A DNA stretch of 64,000 bases from Longispora albida DSM 44784 (GCF_000379825.1 NZ_KB903833.1:547030-611029); one strand, 5' to 3'; shown: positions 1 to 11,025, numbered from the stretch's first letter. Program-made: numbers and translations. The notes: generated by a model from the letters alone, not told the origin.

Positions 1-5
1 AGCAC

Positions 6-380
6 TCAGCCCCCCAGCACCGTCTTCCGGACGTGCAGCACGTACAGCCACAGGCCCAGGAACAGCACCCCGACGACGGCCACGCTCCACTGGAACAGGC
101 CGCAGGCGATCACGAGCACCTGGAGCACGGTACCGGCGTGCCAGCCCCACGGCTTGCGGAGCGTTCCACAGAGGACGAAGCTGAGCAGCGACAGGACCAG
201 CATCGCCGCCACACCGCCCGAGCTGAGCGAGCCGCCCATCGTCTTGATCGGCATGATCGCGAGGAGCAGGACGATGCCCTCGATCACCAGGGTGCCCGCG
301 CCGACGCCACGGACGGCGGCACCCGGGTTCCGTAAACCGGAGGGCTGCTCTTCCGTCTCCATCGGCTCTTCCCCGGTCAC
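6..380 (-). CDS. DUF4233 family small membrane protein
   Basis: Membrane protein of 124 residues with four hydrophobic stretches and short charged ends, matching the actinobacterial DUF4233 family that usually lies directly after folC. No biochemical role is established for the family. Its first GTG overlaps the folC stop as GTGA, which suggests translational coupling. An ATG six codons further in (position 362) has a better ribosome binding site, GGGGAAG five bases upstream, so the protein may be 118 residues long. The polypeptide ends in a basic/hydrophobic tail close to the window edge, and the stop codon lies inside the window. Confidence 0.8.
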   Translation of the reverse strand: MTGEEPMETEEQPSGLRNPGAAVRGVGAGTLVIEGIVLLLAIMPIKTMGGSLSSGGVAAMLVLSLLSFVLCGTLRKPWGWHAGTVLQVLVIACGLFQWSVAVVGVLFLGLWLYVLHVRKTVLGG

Positions 381-1789
381 GGCTTCTTCCTCACCAGGAG
401 CTTGCGGGCGTCGGCGACCGTCATCACCGAGCCGGTGATGATCAGGCCGATCGCGCCGAGGGAGACGTCCTCGCGGGACTCGGCCTCGGCGATGGCCACC
501 TCGATCGCGTCGGCCAGGTGCGGCGCGGTCTGGACCCGTTCCGCCCCGAAGATCTCCTCGGCGATCGGCTGGATCTTACTCACCGGCATCGCCCGATCGG
601 AGCTGTTCACGGTGAGGACGATGGCGTCACAGACCGGCTCCAGCAGTTCGAGCATGCCGGACACGTCCTTGTCGCCGAGCGCGGCGAACACGGCCACCAG
701 CCGGCCGAAGTCGAACTCCTCGGCCAGGGCCTGCGTGGTCGCTGCCATGCCCGCCGGGTTGTGCGCGGCGTCGAGCAGGATCGCCGGCGCGTTGCGGACC
801 TTCTCCAGCCGGCCGGGCGACGTCACCTGGGCGAAGCCCTCGCGGACCACCTCGATGTCCAGCGGGCCCTTGTCCTTGCCAGCCCCGAGGAAGGCTTCCA
901 CTGTGGCCAGTGCGAGCGCGGCGTTCTGCGCCTGGTGCGCGCCGTGCAGCGGCAGGTAGATCTGGTCGTACACCCCGCCGAGGCCCTGGACCTGGAGGAC
1001 CTGGCCGCCGACGGCGAGGCCGCGCTGCGCCACGTAGAACTCGTGACCCTCCCTGGCGACCGTCGCGCCGACCTCGGCGCAGTGCTCCAGGATGGCCTCC
1101 ATCGCCTCCTCGGGCTGCTGGGCGCAGACCAGCGTCGCACCCTCCTGGACGATCGCGACCTTCTCCCAGGCGATGTCGGCGACGGTGTCGCCCAGCCACT
1201 CGGTGTGGTCGAGGCCGATCGGCGTGATCACGCACGTACCGGCGTCGAGCACGTTCGTCGAGTCCGAAGCCCCGCCCAGCCCGACCTCGACCACGGCCAC
1301 GTCGACCGGCGCGTCGGCGAACCCGGCCAGCGCCAGCGCCGTCGTCATGTCGAAGTACGTCATGGTCTCGGGGTGCCGGGCGTCGATCAGCGCCGCGAGC
1401 GGGGCCACGTCGTCGTAGATCTCGACGAAGCGTTCCTCGGAGACCATCTCGCCGTCGATCGTGATCCGCTCGCGCACGGTCTCCAGGTGCGGGCTGGTGT
1501 AGCGGCCCGTCCGCAGCCCGTGCGCCCGGAGCAGCGACTCGACCATGCGCGCCGTGGACGTCTTGCCGTTCGTGCCGGTCAGGTGCACCGACCGGTACGC
1601 CTTCTCCGGGTTGCCGAGCGCGTCGAGCAGCTCCCGGAGCTTCGACCGGTCGAACACCATCCGGGAGAAGCCCCGGGCCAGCAGCTCTGCGTCGACCTCG
1701 GCGAACCGCTCGGAAGGCTTCACAGCCCGCTGGGCGTCGGCGAACTCCATCCCGGCTCGCAGGATCCTCTTGCGTTCGTCGTCACTCAC
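377..1789 (-). CDS. folC: Folylpolyglutamate synthase / dihydrofolate synthase
   Basis: Adds L-glutamate to dihydropteroate and/or to the gamma-carboxyl of folates using ATP, which keeps folates in the cytoplasm. The P-loop GTNGKTSTARM, the following SPHL segment (TSPHLETVRERI) and the C-terminal LLDAAHNPAG motif are typical of the Mur ligase-like FolC family. The open frame extends upstream to 1903. I chose the GTG at 1789 because GGAAGG lies about ten bases upstream and the product then begins at the usual family start (SDDERKRIL...), giving 470 residues. It follows valS and a possible 60-codon ORF on the same strand and overlaps the DUF4233 gene by four bases. Confidence 0.93.
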   Translation of the reverse strand: MSDDERKRILRAGMEFADAQRAVKPSERFAEVDAELLARGFSRMVFDRSKLRELLDALGNPEKAYRSVHLTGTNGKTSTARMVESLLRAHGLRTGRYTSPHLETVRERITIDGEMVSEERFVEIYDDVAPLAALIDARHPETMTYFDMTTALALAGFADAPVDVAVVEVGLGGASDSTNVLDAGTCVITPIGLDHTEWLGDTVADIAWEKVAIVQEGATLVCAQQPEEAMEAILEHCAEVGATVAREGHEFYVAQRGLAVGGQVLQVQGLGGVYDQIYLPLHGAHQAQNAALALATVEAFLGAGKDKGPLDIEVVREGFAQVTSPGRLEKVRNAPAILLDAAHNPAGMAATTQALAEEFDFGRLVAVFAALGDKDVSGMLELLEPVCDAIVLTVNSSDRAMPVSKIQPIAEEIFGAERVQTAPHLADAIEVAIAEAESREDVSLGAIGLIITGSVMTVADARKLLVRKKP

Positions 1790-1829
1790 CAGACTGCTGC
1801 CTTCCGAACTGCTCGCATCGTTGTCACGC

Positions 1830-2012
1830 TCACGCAGCGCTGGGCTGCTCTTCCTCTTCCTCGCCGTTCTCCTGGTGCACGCCGGTGGCGTTGGCGGCAC
1901 CATCAGCCACCGGCCCGCTGACGAAGGACGCGACCTCGCTCACGAGGTCGGCCGCACCCCGCACCACGCCGCCGACGACGTCGGCTACCGCTTCGGCCAG
2001 ATCATCGATCAA
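1830..2012 (-). CDS. Possible small acidic protein between valS and folC
   Basis: I do not recognise this 60-codon frame. It starts with TTG overlapping the valS stop codon region, and GGAGAA lies six bases upstream, so it could be translated by coupling to valS. The product starts [13 protein letters not shown], has an amphipathic Ala/Val-rich first half and ends in a run of five glutamates followed by QPSAA. The acidic tail and good ribosome binding site favour a real gene. The rare TTG start and short length argue for caution. It fills the otherwise empty space between valS and the folC start chosen here. Confidence 0.5.
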   Translation of the reverse strand: MIDDLAEAVADVVGGVVRGAADLVSEVASFVSGPVADGAANATGVHQENGEEEEEQPSAA

Positions 2013-4564
2013 CTCAGCTTCTCCAATGCCGCCGCGATCCGGGCCAGCTCGGCCTCCGCCGCCGCAAGCCTGGACTTGATCTTGTCAACCACATGGTCGG
2101 GCGCCTTGCCGAGGAACTCGGCATTGCCCAGCTTGGCCCGGCACTGCGCAGCTTCCTTCTCGGCGGCCGCCTGGTCCTTGACCAGCCGGGCCCGCTCGGC
2201 CGCCACGTCAATAGTGCCCCGGGTGTCGATCTCCGCCGACAGCCCGCCGGTCAGGCTCAGTGTGGCGCTGGCCTCGAAGTCCTCGCCGGGCACGTCGAGC
2301 TTGGCGAGGTTACGGATCAGCGGCTCGTGCTCGGTGACGTTCACCCGGGCCGCCACCCGCTGGCTGGGCTTGAGGCCCTGGTCCGAACGGAACCGGCGGA
2401 CCTCGGTCACGACGTACTGGAGCGTGGCCACGCTGGCCTCGGCAGCCGGGTTCGCGAGCTTCGGCTCGTGGGCCGGCCACGGGGCCGTCACGACGGTGTC
2501 CACGCCGGTCAGCGCCGTCCACAGTTCCTCGGTGACGAACGGGATGACCGGGTGCAGCAGGCGGAGCAGGGTGTCGAGGACCTCGCCCAGTACCCGCTTG
2601 GTGGCCTCGGCCTCCGGGCCCTCGGCGAAGAGCACCGGCTTGGCCAGCTCCAGGTACCAATCGCAGACGTCGTCCCACGCGAAGTGGTACAGCGCGTCGC
2701 AGGCCTTGGCGAACTCGTACGTGTCGAAGGCGGTGTCGACGGCCGCGACGGTGGCGTGCAGCCGGGACAGGATCCAGGCGTCCACAGTCGACAGCTCGGC
2801 CGGCAGGTCACCCTCGACGTGCGCGCCGTTCATCAGGGCGAAGCGGGTCGCGTTCCACAGCTTGTTGCAGAAGTTCCGCGAGCCGGCCGCCCACTCGTCG
2901 CTGACCGCCACGTCGGCACCGGGGTTGGCGCCGCGGGCCAGGGTGAAGCGGGTCGCGTCGGCGCCGTACCGCTCGACCCAGTCCAGCGGGTCGACCACGT
3001 TGCCGAAGGACTTCGACATCTTCTTGCCGAACTGGTCGCGGACCATGCCGTGCAGGGCGATGGTGCCGAACGGCGGGGTGCCGTCCATCGCGTACAGGCC
3101 GAACATCATCATCCGGGCGACCCAGAAGAAGAGGATGTCGTAGCCGGTGACCAGCACGCTGGTCGGGTAGAACTTCTCCAGGTCGGCGGTGCGGTCCGGC
3201 CAGCCCAGCGTCGAAAACGGCCACAGGGCGCTGGAGAACCAGGTGTCGAGGACGTCGGTGTCCTGCGTGTACCCGGCCGGGGGCTGCTCGTCCGGCCCCA
3301 CGCACACCACGTCGCCGTCCGGGCCGTAGTAGACCGGGATGCGGTGGCCCCACCACAGCTGGCGGGAGATGCACCAGTCGTGCATGTTGTCGACCCAGGC
3401 GAAGTACCGCTTGGACAGCTCGGCAGGCTCGATCTTCACCCGGCCGTCGCGCACCGCGTCGCCGGCGGCCTGGGCCAGCGGGCCCGTCTTCACGAACCAC
3501 TGGAGCGACAGGCGGGGCTCCACAGTGGTGCCACACCGCGAGCAGTGCCCGACGGAGTGGTTGTACGGCCGGACCTCCTTGACGATCCGGCCCTGCTCGC
3601 GCAGCGCGGCCACGACGGCCGGGCGCGCCTCGTACCGGTCGAGGCCGAGGAACGGGCCGTGCGCCGTGATGATGGCGCGCTCGTCCATGATCGTGATCGA
3701 CGGCAGGCCGTGCCGCTGGCCGATCTCGAAGTCGTTGGGGTCGTGCGCCGGGGTGACCTTCACACAGCCGGTACCGAAGGACGGGTCCACGTGCTCGTCG
3801 GCGACGATCGGGATCTTCCGGCCGGTCAGCGGCAGCTCGACCTCGGTGCCGACCAGGTGCCTGTACCGCTCGTCCTCCGGGTTCACCGCGACGGCGGTGT
3901 CGCCCAGCATGGTCTCCGCCCGGGTGGTCGCGACGACGATCTCGTCGCTGTACCGGATGTAGACCAGCTCGCCGTCCTTGTCGGAGTGCTCGACCTCGAT
4001 GTCGGACAGCGCGGTCAGGCAGCGCGGGCACCAGTTGATGATGCGGTTGGCCCGGTAGATCAGGCCGTCGTCGAAGAGACGCTTGAAGATGGTCTGCACA
4101 GCCCGCGACAGGCCCGCGTCCATCGTGAACCGCTCACGCGACCAGTCGACGGAGTCACCGAGCCGCTTCATCTGGCCCAGGATCGCGCCGCCGGACTCGG
4201 CCTTCCACTCCCACACCTTCTCCAGGAACTTCTCCCGGCCCAGGTCGTGGCGGCTCAGGCCCTCGGCGGCCAGCTTGCGCTCGACGACGTTCTGGGTGGC
4301 GATGCCCGCGTGGTCCATGCCGGGCAGCCACAGGGCCTCGTAGCCCTGCATGCGGCGGCGGCGGATCAGGGTGTCCTGGATGGTGTGGTCCAGCGCGTGC
4401 CCCATGTGCAGGACACCGGTCACGTTCGGCGGGGGGATGACGATGGCGTACGGCGGCTTCTCACTGCTCGCGTCCGCTTCGAACAACCGATCGTGTACCC
4501 ACTGCGCGTACCGGCGCGCCTCGACGTCTGCTGGCGGGTACTGGGCTGGCAATTCCTTCGTCAC
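2009..4564 (-). CDS. valS: Valyl-tRNA synthetase
   Basis: Charges tRNA-Val with valine in the cytoplasm. It is a class I synthetase: the HIGH-type motif is HMGH at residues 53-56 and the KMSKS loop (KKMSKSFGN) is near residue 512. The editing-domain region, the anticodon-binding region and the C-terminal coiled-coil arm (Ala/Glu/Arg-rich, ending EKLS) are all present, and the length of about 851 residues is normal for the family. The open frame extends to 4609. I chose the GTG at 4564 because the product then begins [15 protein letters not shown] like its relatives, but no clear ribosome binding site decides the start. It is divergent from the membrane protein gene at 4642. Confidence 0.96.
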   Translation of the reverse strand: MTKELPAQYPPADVEARRYAQWVHDRLFEADASSEKPPYAIVIPPPNVTGVLHMGHALDHTIQDTLIRRRRMQGYEALWLPGMDHAGIATQNVVERKLAAEGLSRHDLGREKFLEKVWEWKAESGGAILGQMKRLGDSVDWSRERFTMDAGLSRAVQTIFKRLFDDGLIYRANRIINWCPRCLTALSDIEVEHSDKDGELVYIRYSDEIVVATTRAETMLGDTAVAVNPEDERYRHLVGTEVELPLTGRKIPIVADEHVDPSFGTGCVKVTPAHDPNDFEIGQRHGLPSITIMDERAIITAHGPFLGLDRYEARPAVVAALREQGRIVKEVRPYNHSVGHCSRCGTTVEPRLSLQWFVKTGPLAQAAGDAVRDGRVKIEPAELSKRYFAWVDNMHDWCISRQLWWGHRIPVYYGPDGDVVCVGPDEQPPAGYTQDTDVLDTWFSSALWPFSTLGWPDRTADLEKFYPTSVLVTGYDILFFWVARMMMFGLYAMDGTPPFGTIALHGMVRDQFGKKMSKSFGNVVDPLDWVERYGADATRFTLARGANPGADVAVSDEWAAGSRNFCNKLWNATRFALMNGAHVEGDLPAELSTVDAWILSRLHATVAAVDTAFDTYEFAKACDALYHFAWDDVCDWYLELAKPVLFAEGPEAEATKRVLGEVLDTLLRLLHPVIPFVTEELWTALTGVDTVVTAPWPAHEPKLANPAAEASVATLQYVVTEVRRFRSDQGLKPSQRVAARVNVTEHEPLIRNLAKLDVPGEDFEASATLSLTGGLSAEIDTRGTIDVAAERARLVKDQAAAEKEAAQCRAKLGNAEFLGKAPDHVVDKIKSRLAAAEAELARIAAALEKLS

Positions 4565-4641
4565 CTTGGAGAGTTTACGGAGTGCTAGAGTCACCGATTC
4601 CGGCCCCACCCCTTACCCACACACCCCTTGGGAGCCTCGCG

Positions 4642-5445
4642 ATGAGCCAGCCCGGCCAGTACCCGCAGCCAGGCCAGCCGTACGGTCAGCCACAGCAGCA
4701 GCCATACGACCCCGCTCAGGGCTACCAGCAGCCGGGGTACGCCCAGCAGCCGGAGTTCGGGCAGCCGCAGCCGGGGTACGGCCAGCAGCCAGCCTACGGC
4801 GGCTACGACGCCCCGGCCGGCGCTCCGCAGTACGACCAGCCGGCCTTCGGCGGGCCGGAGCAGCCGCCGCTGAGCTTCACCCCGCCGCTGCCGCCGAAGA
4901 AGCGCAGCACCGGCAAGATCGTGCTGATCGTCCTCCTCGTCCTGTTCGTGGTCTGCGGTGGCCTGGGTGCCGTCTTCGCGCTGCCGGTGATCAGCCAGCA
5001 GGGCGCGACGATCGCGCTGCCGGACAAGGTGGCCGGCCTGTCCATCCAGAAGGACGCCAACTCGCAGAAGATCACCGACGCGGCGGTCAAGTCGATGGAG
5101 AAGTCGGTCGGCGGGCACAAGAGCGTCGCGGCCCTCTACAACGGTGGCGGCGGTAACACCGACCTGGTCATCTTCATCGGCGCCACCGGCATGAACCTGT
5201 TCGTGTCCAGCCAGCTCGACGACGCGTTCAAGGAGATCAACGCGACGGACATCGAGACGTACAAGCCGACCGGCGACCCGGCCAGCGAGATCCGGTGCGG
5301 CAACACGAGCGTGACCGGCAGCAAGGGCTCGGTCTGCATCTGGGCCGACCACGGCAGCCTCGGCTTCGCGATCTTCATGGCGAAGGACAAGGCGAAGGCC
5401 GCTCCGGCGTTCCTCGAGATGCACAAGACGATGCTCAAGCGGTAA
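4642..5445 (+). CDS. Membrane-anchored protein with Pro/Gln/Tyr-rich N-terminus
   Basis: I do not recognise a named family. The 267-residue product has a cytoplasmic low-complexity region rich in Gln, Pro, Gly and Tyr (residues 1-85), one transmembrane segment (about 92-115) and an outer domain of about 150 residues ending in CIWADHGSLGFAIF. The ATG at 4642 has GGGAGCC upstream and was preferred over an upstream frame start at 4582. The next gene (5532) encodes a shorter paralogue with the same WADHGS motif and two similarly placed cysteines, so the pair probably arose by duplication. The Pro/Gln-rich tail resembles those of many actinobacterial envelope proteins, and its function is unknown. 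Confidence 0.8.
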   Translation: MSQPGQYPQPGQPYGQPQQQPYDPAQGYQQPGYAQQPEFGQPQPGYGQQPAYGGYDAPAGAPQYDQPAFGGPEQPPLSFTPPLPPKKRSTGKIVLIVLLVLFVVCGGLGAVFALPVISQQGATIALPDKVAGLSIQKDANSQKITDAAVKSMEKSVGGHKSVAALYNGGGGNTDLVIFIGATGMNLFVSSQLDDAFKEINATDIETYKPTGDPASEIRCGNTSVTGSKGSVCIWADHGSLGFAIFMAKDKAKAAPAFLEMHKTMLKR

Positions 5446-5459
5446 CACCTGAACGTTCA

Positions 5460-5491
5460 CCGGCCCGGGACCACCACTGGTCCCGGGCCGG
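5460..5491 (+). terminator. Strong hairpin after the 4642 gene
   Basis: A perfect 14-bp inverted repeat, CCGGCCCGGGACCA and its complement, with a 4-nt loop lies 15 bases after the stop codon. It is probably an intrinsic terminator that separates the two paralogous membrane protein genes. No long T-run follows, as is usual in high-GC actinobacteria. Confidence 0.8.
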
Positions 5492-5531
5492 TTCCGTCTC
5501 CGGCCACCGCCGGCCGGGTTATGCTGCCGCG

Positions 5532-6134
5532 ATGGTGAACGACGAGGGTGCCGAGCCGGAGCGCCCGGCGCTCCAGGTCAAGAAGGTCGCGCTGATCGCC
5601 GGCGGCGTCTTCGCCGTGATCGTGCTGATCAGCGGGATCATCTGGGGCCCGACCGCGTGGCGCATCCTCCAGGAGAAGGACCCGGAACTGTCCACTCCCG
5701 ACACCGCCGCCGGGCTGACCCTCGACACCACACCCCCGGGCAAGGCCACCGCCGCTGACATCCAGGCAGCGCTGTCGGCCCCGGTCCAGTTCGACAAGAC
5801 CATCGGCGGCGTGTACCGCGAACCAGGCTCCACCACGCGATCAGTGATCGTCATGGCCGGGCAGGCCATCTTCTCCGACCCGGCCGAGCCGCTCGACAAG
5901 CTCTTCGCCGTCATCACCGACACGGCCGGCGGCGTCTCGGCCAAGCGCGACGTCGATCCCGGCCCGCTGGGCGGCGAGGCCCGGTGCGGCGTCACCCAGA
6001 TCGACGCGGCCGCCGTACCCGTCTGCGGCTGGGCCGACCACGGCAGCGCCGGCCTCCTCCTCTTCCCCGGCCACACCCCCGAAGAGGCGCCCGCGAAGTT
6101 CGCCGCACTTCGCTCAGCCATCCAGCACCGATAA
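5532..6134 (+). CDS. Single-pass membrane protein, paralogue of the 4642 product
   Basis: The product has about 200 residues: a short acidic cytoplasmic end, one transmembrane segment (about residues 19-38) and an outer domain. The outer domain ends CGVTQIDAAAVPVCGWADHGSAG, closely matching CGNTSVTGSKGSVCIWADHGSLG in the neighbouring protein, with the same pair of cysteines that could form a disulfide. It lacks the long Gln/Pro/Tyr tail of its paralogue. The ATG at 5532 was chosen because the frame upstream of it is shadow sequence. Function is unknown; a family of exported domains of this kind is common in Micromonosporaceae (inference). Confidence 0.75.
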   Translation: MVNDEGAEPERPALQVKKVALIAGGVFAVIVLISGIIWGPTAWRILQEKDPELSTPDTAAGLTLDTTPPGKATAADIQAALSAPVQFDKTIGGVYREPGSTTRSVIVMAGQAIFSDPAEPLDKLFAVITDTAGGVSAKRDVDPGPLGGEARCGVTQIDAAAVPVCGWADHGSAGLLLFPGHTPEEAPAKFAALRSAIQHR

Positions 6135-6135
6135 G

Positions 6136-6187
6136 TGATCGTGGGACCCCTCATGCTGCTATAGCGACATGAGGGGTCCCACGATCA
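6136..6187. terminator. 20-bp perfect inverted repeat between convergent genes
   Basis: The arms TGATCGTGGGACCCCTCATG (6136-6155) and its complement (6168-6187) flank a 12-nt loop that itself contains the palindrome GCTATAGC. It lies between the convergent 5532 and 6201 genes and is probably a bidirectional terminator. Its outer sequence ATCGTGGG and the inner GCGACATG recur in the hairpin at 43200, so it may belong to a dispersed repeat family. Confidence 0.8.
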
Positions 6188-6200
6188 TGGTGAGCAGGAG

Positions 6201-6995
6201 TTACAGCGTGAGCCTGCGGTTGGCGAGGCTTGGAAGCTCGGCGCGCACCTGGTCCAGGCGGGCCCGGTCGATGTCGGCCACCGTCACGCCCACGACGTCC
6301 GGGGCCTGGGCCACCACCGTGCCCCACGGGTCGATGATCATGCTGCGGCCGAAGCAGGTCCGGCCCGGGTCGTGGTCGCCGATCTGGCCGGCCGCGATCA
6401 CGTAGGACTGGGACTCGATCGCCCGGGCGCGCAGCAGCACCTCCCAGTGGTCGCGCCCGGTGTGCAGCATGAAGGCCGCCGGCACGACGATGACGTTCGC
6501 GCCCTGGTCGGTCAGCCGCCGGTACAGCTCGGGGAACCGCAGGTCGTAGCAGATCGACAGGCCGAGCGTCGCGCCCTCAACCTTGGCCGTGACGACCTCG
6601 GTGCCCGGGGCGACGGACTTCGACTCGTGATAGGACACCCGGCCGGGAAGCTCCACATCGTAGAGATGGATCTTCCGGTACGCGGCGGCCAGGTTGCCCG
6701 AGCGGTCGAACAGCAGCGACGTGTTGTACGTGTGCTCGGCGTCCGGCCCGGTCTCGTGGAAGCTGCCGGCGTGCACCCACATGCCGAGCTCGCGGGCCGC
6801 GTCGGCGAAGAACTGGCCGAACGACCCGTCGACCGGCTCCGGCTTCGGCGGGTTGTGCCCGAGATGGTCGACGTACTCGGGCAGCACGGCGAGGTCGGCA
6901 CCCCGGTCCGCGGCGTTCTCCAGGAGCCGCCGGGCGACCGTCAGGTTTGCTTCCCGATCGTCACGGGAGTTGAGCTGGCACACTGCGATCCGCAT
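6201..6995 (-). CDS. Nitrilase-superfamily amidohydrolase, Nit1/Nit2-like
   Basis: Carbon-nitrogen hydrolase of 264 residues. The catalytic triad is visible as E40 (AVLPEY), K108 (YRKIHLYD) and C149 ([13 protein letters not shown]). The segments [11 protein letters not shown] and DLRFPELYR resemble the Nit1/Nit2 branch, whose members hydrolyse deaminated glutathione or omega-amides (family knowledge). The exact substrate cannot be read from sequence. It acts in the cytoplasm; no signal peptide is present. It is the last gene of a minus-strand run and converges on the 5532 gene across a strong inverted repeat. Confidence 0.88.
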   Translation of the reverse strand: MRIAVCQLNSRDDREANLTVARRLLENAADRGADLAVLPEYVDHLGHNPPKPEPVDGSFGQFFADAARELGMWVHAGSFHETGPDAEHTYNTSLLFDRSGNLAAAYRKIHLYDVELPGRVSYHESKSVAPGTEVVTAKVEGATLGLSICYDLRFPELYRRLTDQGANVIVVPAAFMLHTGRDHWEVLLRARAIESQSYVIAAGQIGDHDPGRTCFGRSMIIDPWGTVVAQAPDVVGVTVADIDRARLDQVRAELPSLANRRLTL

Positions 6996-7044
6996 ACCGC
7001 CGATCCTATGCCGCCGCGAGCCGGTGGGCCGAGACTCCGAACGC

Positions 7045-7872
7045 TCACATTCGGGCCACGACCACCGTCGCGTCCCGCTCCTCGCAGTGCAGGACCTCGG
7101 TGGTCATGCCCTGGCTGGCGAAGACCTCAGCCGTACCCGGTGCCTGCCCCTGACTTGTCTCGATCAGCACGTGTCCCCCGCTGGCCAGCCACGCGCGTGC
7201 TCCGGCCGCGACCCGGCGCTGGACGGCGTACCCGTCGGCACCGCCGTCGAGCGCCTCCCTGGCCTCGTGCAGGCGGGCCTCCGGCGGGAGCAGGCTGATC
7301 GCTTCCGTCGGCACGTACGGGGCGTTGACGACGAGGATGTCCACGCGGCCGTGGAGTGTGGACGGGAGGGGCTCGTACAGGTCACCGCAGTAGACCCGTC
7401 CACCGCGGACGTTACGGGCCGCGCAGGCCACGGCGGCCGGGTCGATGTCGGCGGCGTGGACGTCGAGCCCCGGGACGGCTTCGGCGAGCGCCGCGCTCAG
7501 CGCCCCGGTACCGCAGCACAGGTCGAGAACCACCGCACCGGGCCTGGCCAGCGCGACCGCGCACCCCGCCAGGAACTCCGTCCGCCAGCGCGGCACGAAC
7601 ACGCCCGGGTCGACCTCGATCCGCAGCCCGCAGAACTCGGCCCAGCCGAGCACGTGCTCCAGTGGCTGCCCGGCGACCCGGCGGGCCACGAGCCGTTCGA
7701 GCTCGTCAGGTACGGGAGCGGCGGCGATCAGCAGGGCGGCCTCGTCCTCGGCGAACACACAGCCGGCGGCGCGCAGCCGGGCGACGACACCGGCCTCGGC
7801 GAGCGGAGAAAACGACGCGGCCTCAGGGAAGGAGGAACGAACCGCGGAAGGAAGAACGGGAGTAACAAGCAT
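7045..7872 (-). CDS. PrmC/HemK-related N5-glutamine methyltransferase, unknown substrate
   Basis: SAM-dependent methyltransferase of 275 residues. The SAM motif DLCCGTG is at 117-123 and the catalytic tetrapeptide is NAPY (183-186) instead of the NPPY of PrmC and PrmB. The upstream PR-E segment ([11 protein letters not shown]) is conserved. It fits the PrmC-related subfamily of unknown substrate (TIGR03704-like), not the release-factor enzyme itself. I chose the ATG at 7872 because GGAGG lies seven bases upstream, shortening the open frame that begins at 7911. A strong hairpin lies just upstream of the ribosome binding site (7894-7952), and clpX precedes the gene on the same strand. Confidence 0.85.
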   Translation of the reverse strand: MLVTPVLPSAVRSSFPEAASFSPLAEAGVVARLRAAGCVFAEDEAALLIAAAPVPDELERLVARRVAGQPLEHVLGWAEFCGLRIEVDPGVFVPRWRTEFLAGCAVALARPGAVVLDLCCGTGALSAALAEAVPGLDVHAADIDPAAVACAARNVRGGRVYCGDLYEPLPSTLHGRVDILVVNAPYVPTEAISLLPPEARLHEAREALDGGADGYAVQRRVAAGARAWLASGGHVLIETSQGQAPGTAEVFASQGMTTEVLHCEERDATVVVARM

Positions 7873-7893
7873 GGAGAACCTCCGGAGAACCGA

Positions 7894-7952
7894 GGGTGCT
7901 CCCGCGGCCACCTATCCCCGGTGCGCCGCCAGACCGTGAAGGGAGAGCACCC
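7894..7952 (-). promoter_or_regulatory. Structured 5' leader hairpin before the methyltransferase gene
   Basis: On the transcribed strand, an outer stem pairs GGGTGCTCTCCC (7952-7941) with GGGAGCACCC (7903-7894). Inside it GCGGC pairs with GCCGC and CACC with GGTG, leaving a GGGGATA apical loop and an 11-nt one-sided internal loop. It ends about 21 bases before the ATG and close to the GGAGG ribosome binding site. I could not match it to a known riboswitch. It could be an attenuator, a processing site or a clpX-distal terminator. Confidence 0.55.
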
Positions 7953-8144
7953 GGCCAGCTACAGCGGTAATGGGTCTCACCTCCCCGGTCCGGGTCCCCG
8001 GCAAACGGGAACCACATGGTGCACGACATGTCCCCCGGATCACCGGAGAACTCACGCCAGGCTTTCCGATCTTGCGGAGAACTCATGGCACGCGGACGCT
8101 ACCCGAACCCGCCCGCGCGCCGCAACTACCGTTCTGCCGCTGGC

Positions 8145-9440
<1,296 letters not shown>

Positions 9441-9619
9441 CTGCGTCACGCTCCCTGCGCTCAAGGTCTGCTACTGGCCCGGTCGGCGTCCGCGCCGCCC
9501 CGGTCGAGCTCTGCTGCTGGTCTCGCGGCTGGCCGGGGTGTGTCGCTGAGGGCTCCGGCCCGCCTTCGTTCGACGGTACCTGGTCGGGGGCACCAACCGT
9601 GCCCCCAAACCAGCAATAA

Positions 9620-10279
9620 CTAGCTCACAGCCCGGACGGCCGCGCTCTTCTTGCGCGGGGCCTGGACGGTGTCCACCAGGCCGTACGCCTGAGCCTCGTC
9701 CGCCGTCAGGATCTTGTCCCGGTCGATGTCCCGGCGAACCTGCTCGACCTCCTGGCCGGAGTGCTTGGCGATCAGCTCCTCGAGGAGCGAGCGCATCCGC
9801 ATGATCTCCTTGGCCTGGATCTCGATGTCCGAACCCTGGCCGTAGCCACCCTCGGTGGAGGGCTGGTGGATCAGGACCCGCGAGTTCGGCAGGGCCATCC
9901 GCTTGCCCGGCGTACCGGCCGCGAGCAGCACCGCTGCGGCCGACGCGGCCTGGCCGAGGCACATGGTCGCGATGTCGGGGCGGACGAACTGCATCGTGTC
10001 ATAGATGGCCGTCATCGCGGTGAACGACCCGCCGGGCGAGTTGATGTACATCGTGATGTCGCGGTCCGGGTCAGCGGCCTCGAGGACCAGGAGCTGGGCC
10101 ATCACGTCGTTCGCCGAGGCGTCGTCGATCTGCACGCCGAGGAAGATGATCCGCTCCTCGAACATCTTGTTGTACGGGTTGGACTCCTTGATCCCGTACG
10201 AGGTGCGCTCGACGAACGAGGGCAGGATGTAGCGGTTCTGCACGGGGGCGAACCCGGACGGCAGGTGAAGGTCCGACAT
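9620..10279 (-). CDS. clpP2: ATP-dependent Clp protease proteolytic subunit 2
   Basis: Serine protease subunit of the ClpP1P2 complex. The nucleophile is S113 ([10 protein letters not shown]), the histidine is H138 (RVLIHQP) and the acid is the D of the [11 protein letters not shown] segment. The product is 219 residues and ends with a basic/alanine tail. The ATG at 10279 follows AGGGG by about seven bases, and lies 11 bases after the clpP1 stop codon, so the two are one operon. An in-frame ATG at 10285 is too close to the ribosome binding site. Actinobacteria need both ClpP paralogues to build the active mixed tetradecamer (family knowledge). Confidence 0.97.
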   Translation of the reverse strand: MSDLHLPSGFAPVQNRYILPSFVERTSYGIKESNPYNKMFEERIIFLGVQIDDASANDVMAQLLVLEAADPDRDITMYINSPGGSFTAMTAIYDTMQFVRPDIATMCLGQAASAAAVLLAAGTPGKRMALPNSRVLIHQPSTEGGYGQGSDIEIQAKEIMRMRSLLEELIAKHSGQEVEQVRRDIDRDKILTADEAQAYGLVDTVQAPRKKSAAVRAVS

Positions 10280-10290
10280 GCTCATACCCC

Positions 10291-10911
10291 TCAGTTGGTC
10301 GTGCCAGCGCCGGCCGGCACCTGGGCCGCCCCGGTGATGACCTTGTCGATGAAGCCGTATTCCTTCGCCTGCTCCGCCGTGAACCAGCGGTCCCGGTCGG
10401 AGTCGGCGGCGATCTGCTCGATGGTCTGCCCCGTGTGGTGGGCGATCCGCTCGTGCATGAGGTGCTTCGTGTACACCATCTGCTCGGCCTGGATCGCGAT
10501 GTCGGCAGCCGTGCCGCCGATGCCGCCGGAGGCCTGGTGCATCATGATCCGGGCGTGCGGCAGCGCGAACCGCTTGCCCCTGGTGCCGGCGCACAGCAGC
10601 ATCTGGCCCATCGAGGCCGCCATGCCCATCGCCACGGTGGCGACGTCGTTCTTGATGAACTGCATGGTGTCGTAGATCGCCATGCCAGAGTAGACAGAGC
10701 CGCCGGGCGAGTTGATGTAGAGCCAGATGTCGCGCTCCGCGTCCTCAGCGGCGAGCAGCAGGAGCTGGGCGCAGATCCGGTTGGCGGACTGGTCCGTCAC
10801 CTCGCTGCCGAGGAAAACGATCCGCTCCTTGAGCAACCGGTTGTAGACCGAGTCGTCCAGATTGCCGAGCGCCTCGGCCCCGCGTGCGACCGGGGAATGC
10901 AAGTCGGTCAT
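10291..10911 (-). CDS. clpP1: ATP-dependent Clp protease proteolytic subunit 1
   Basis: ClpP serine protease of 206 residues. S100 (GMAASMGQ) and H125 (RIMMHQ) are in place, with the acid in [22 protein letters not shown] lies ahead of the ATG. It is the first gene of the clpP1-clpP2 operon, with clpX further downstream, and is separated from tig by a hairpin terminator, so transcription probably starts in the roughly 110 bases upstream. I looked there for a ClgR-type operator and saw TTCGCCGTTCG near 10920 but no convincing full palindrome. Confidence 0.97.
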   Translation of the reverse strand: MTDLHSPVARGAEALGNLDDSVYNRLLKERIVFLGSEVTDQSANRICAQLLLLAAEDAERDIWLYINSPGGSVYSGMAIYDTMQFIKNDVATVAMGMAASMGQMLLCAGTRGKRFALPHARIMMHQASGGIGGTAADIAIQAEQMVYTKHLMHERIAHHTGQTIEQIAADSDRDRWFTAEQAKEYGFIDKVITGAAQVPAGAGTTN

Positions 10912-11025
10912 GGCAGCCCTTCGCCGTTCGAGGGTTTTCTCTTGTACTAGCCGACCCTAGCCGGTGGCGCGGCCAAACCCGGGCCACGGAGGCTCGTTTT
11001 CGCTCGGCGCTGAAAAGCCGGAAAC

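Noticed and set aside
7823..8086. 87-codon minus-strand frame in the clpX-methyltransferase gap
   Set aside because: It overlaps the methyltransferase start and the leader hairpin and shows no similarity; I could not exclude it but had no positive support beyond a start codon.
10912..10990. ClgR operator ahead of clpP1
   Set aside because: Only a half-site-like TTCGCCGTTCG is visible, not the expected palindrome, so I did not list it as a feature.
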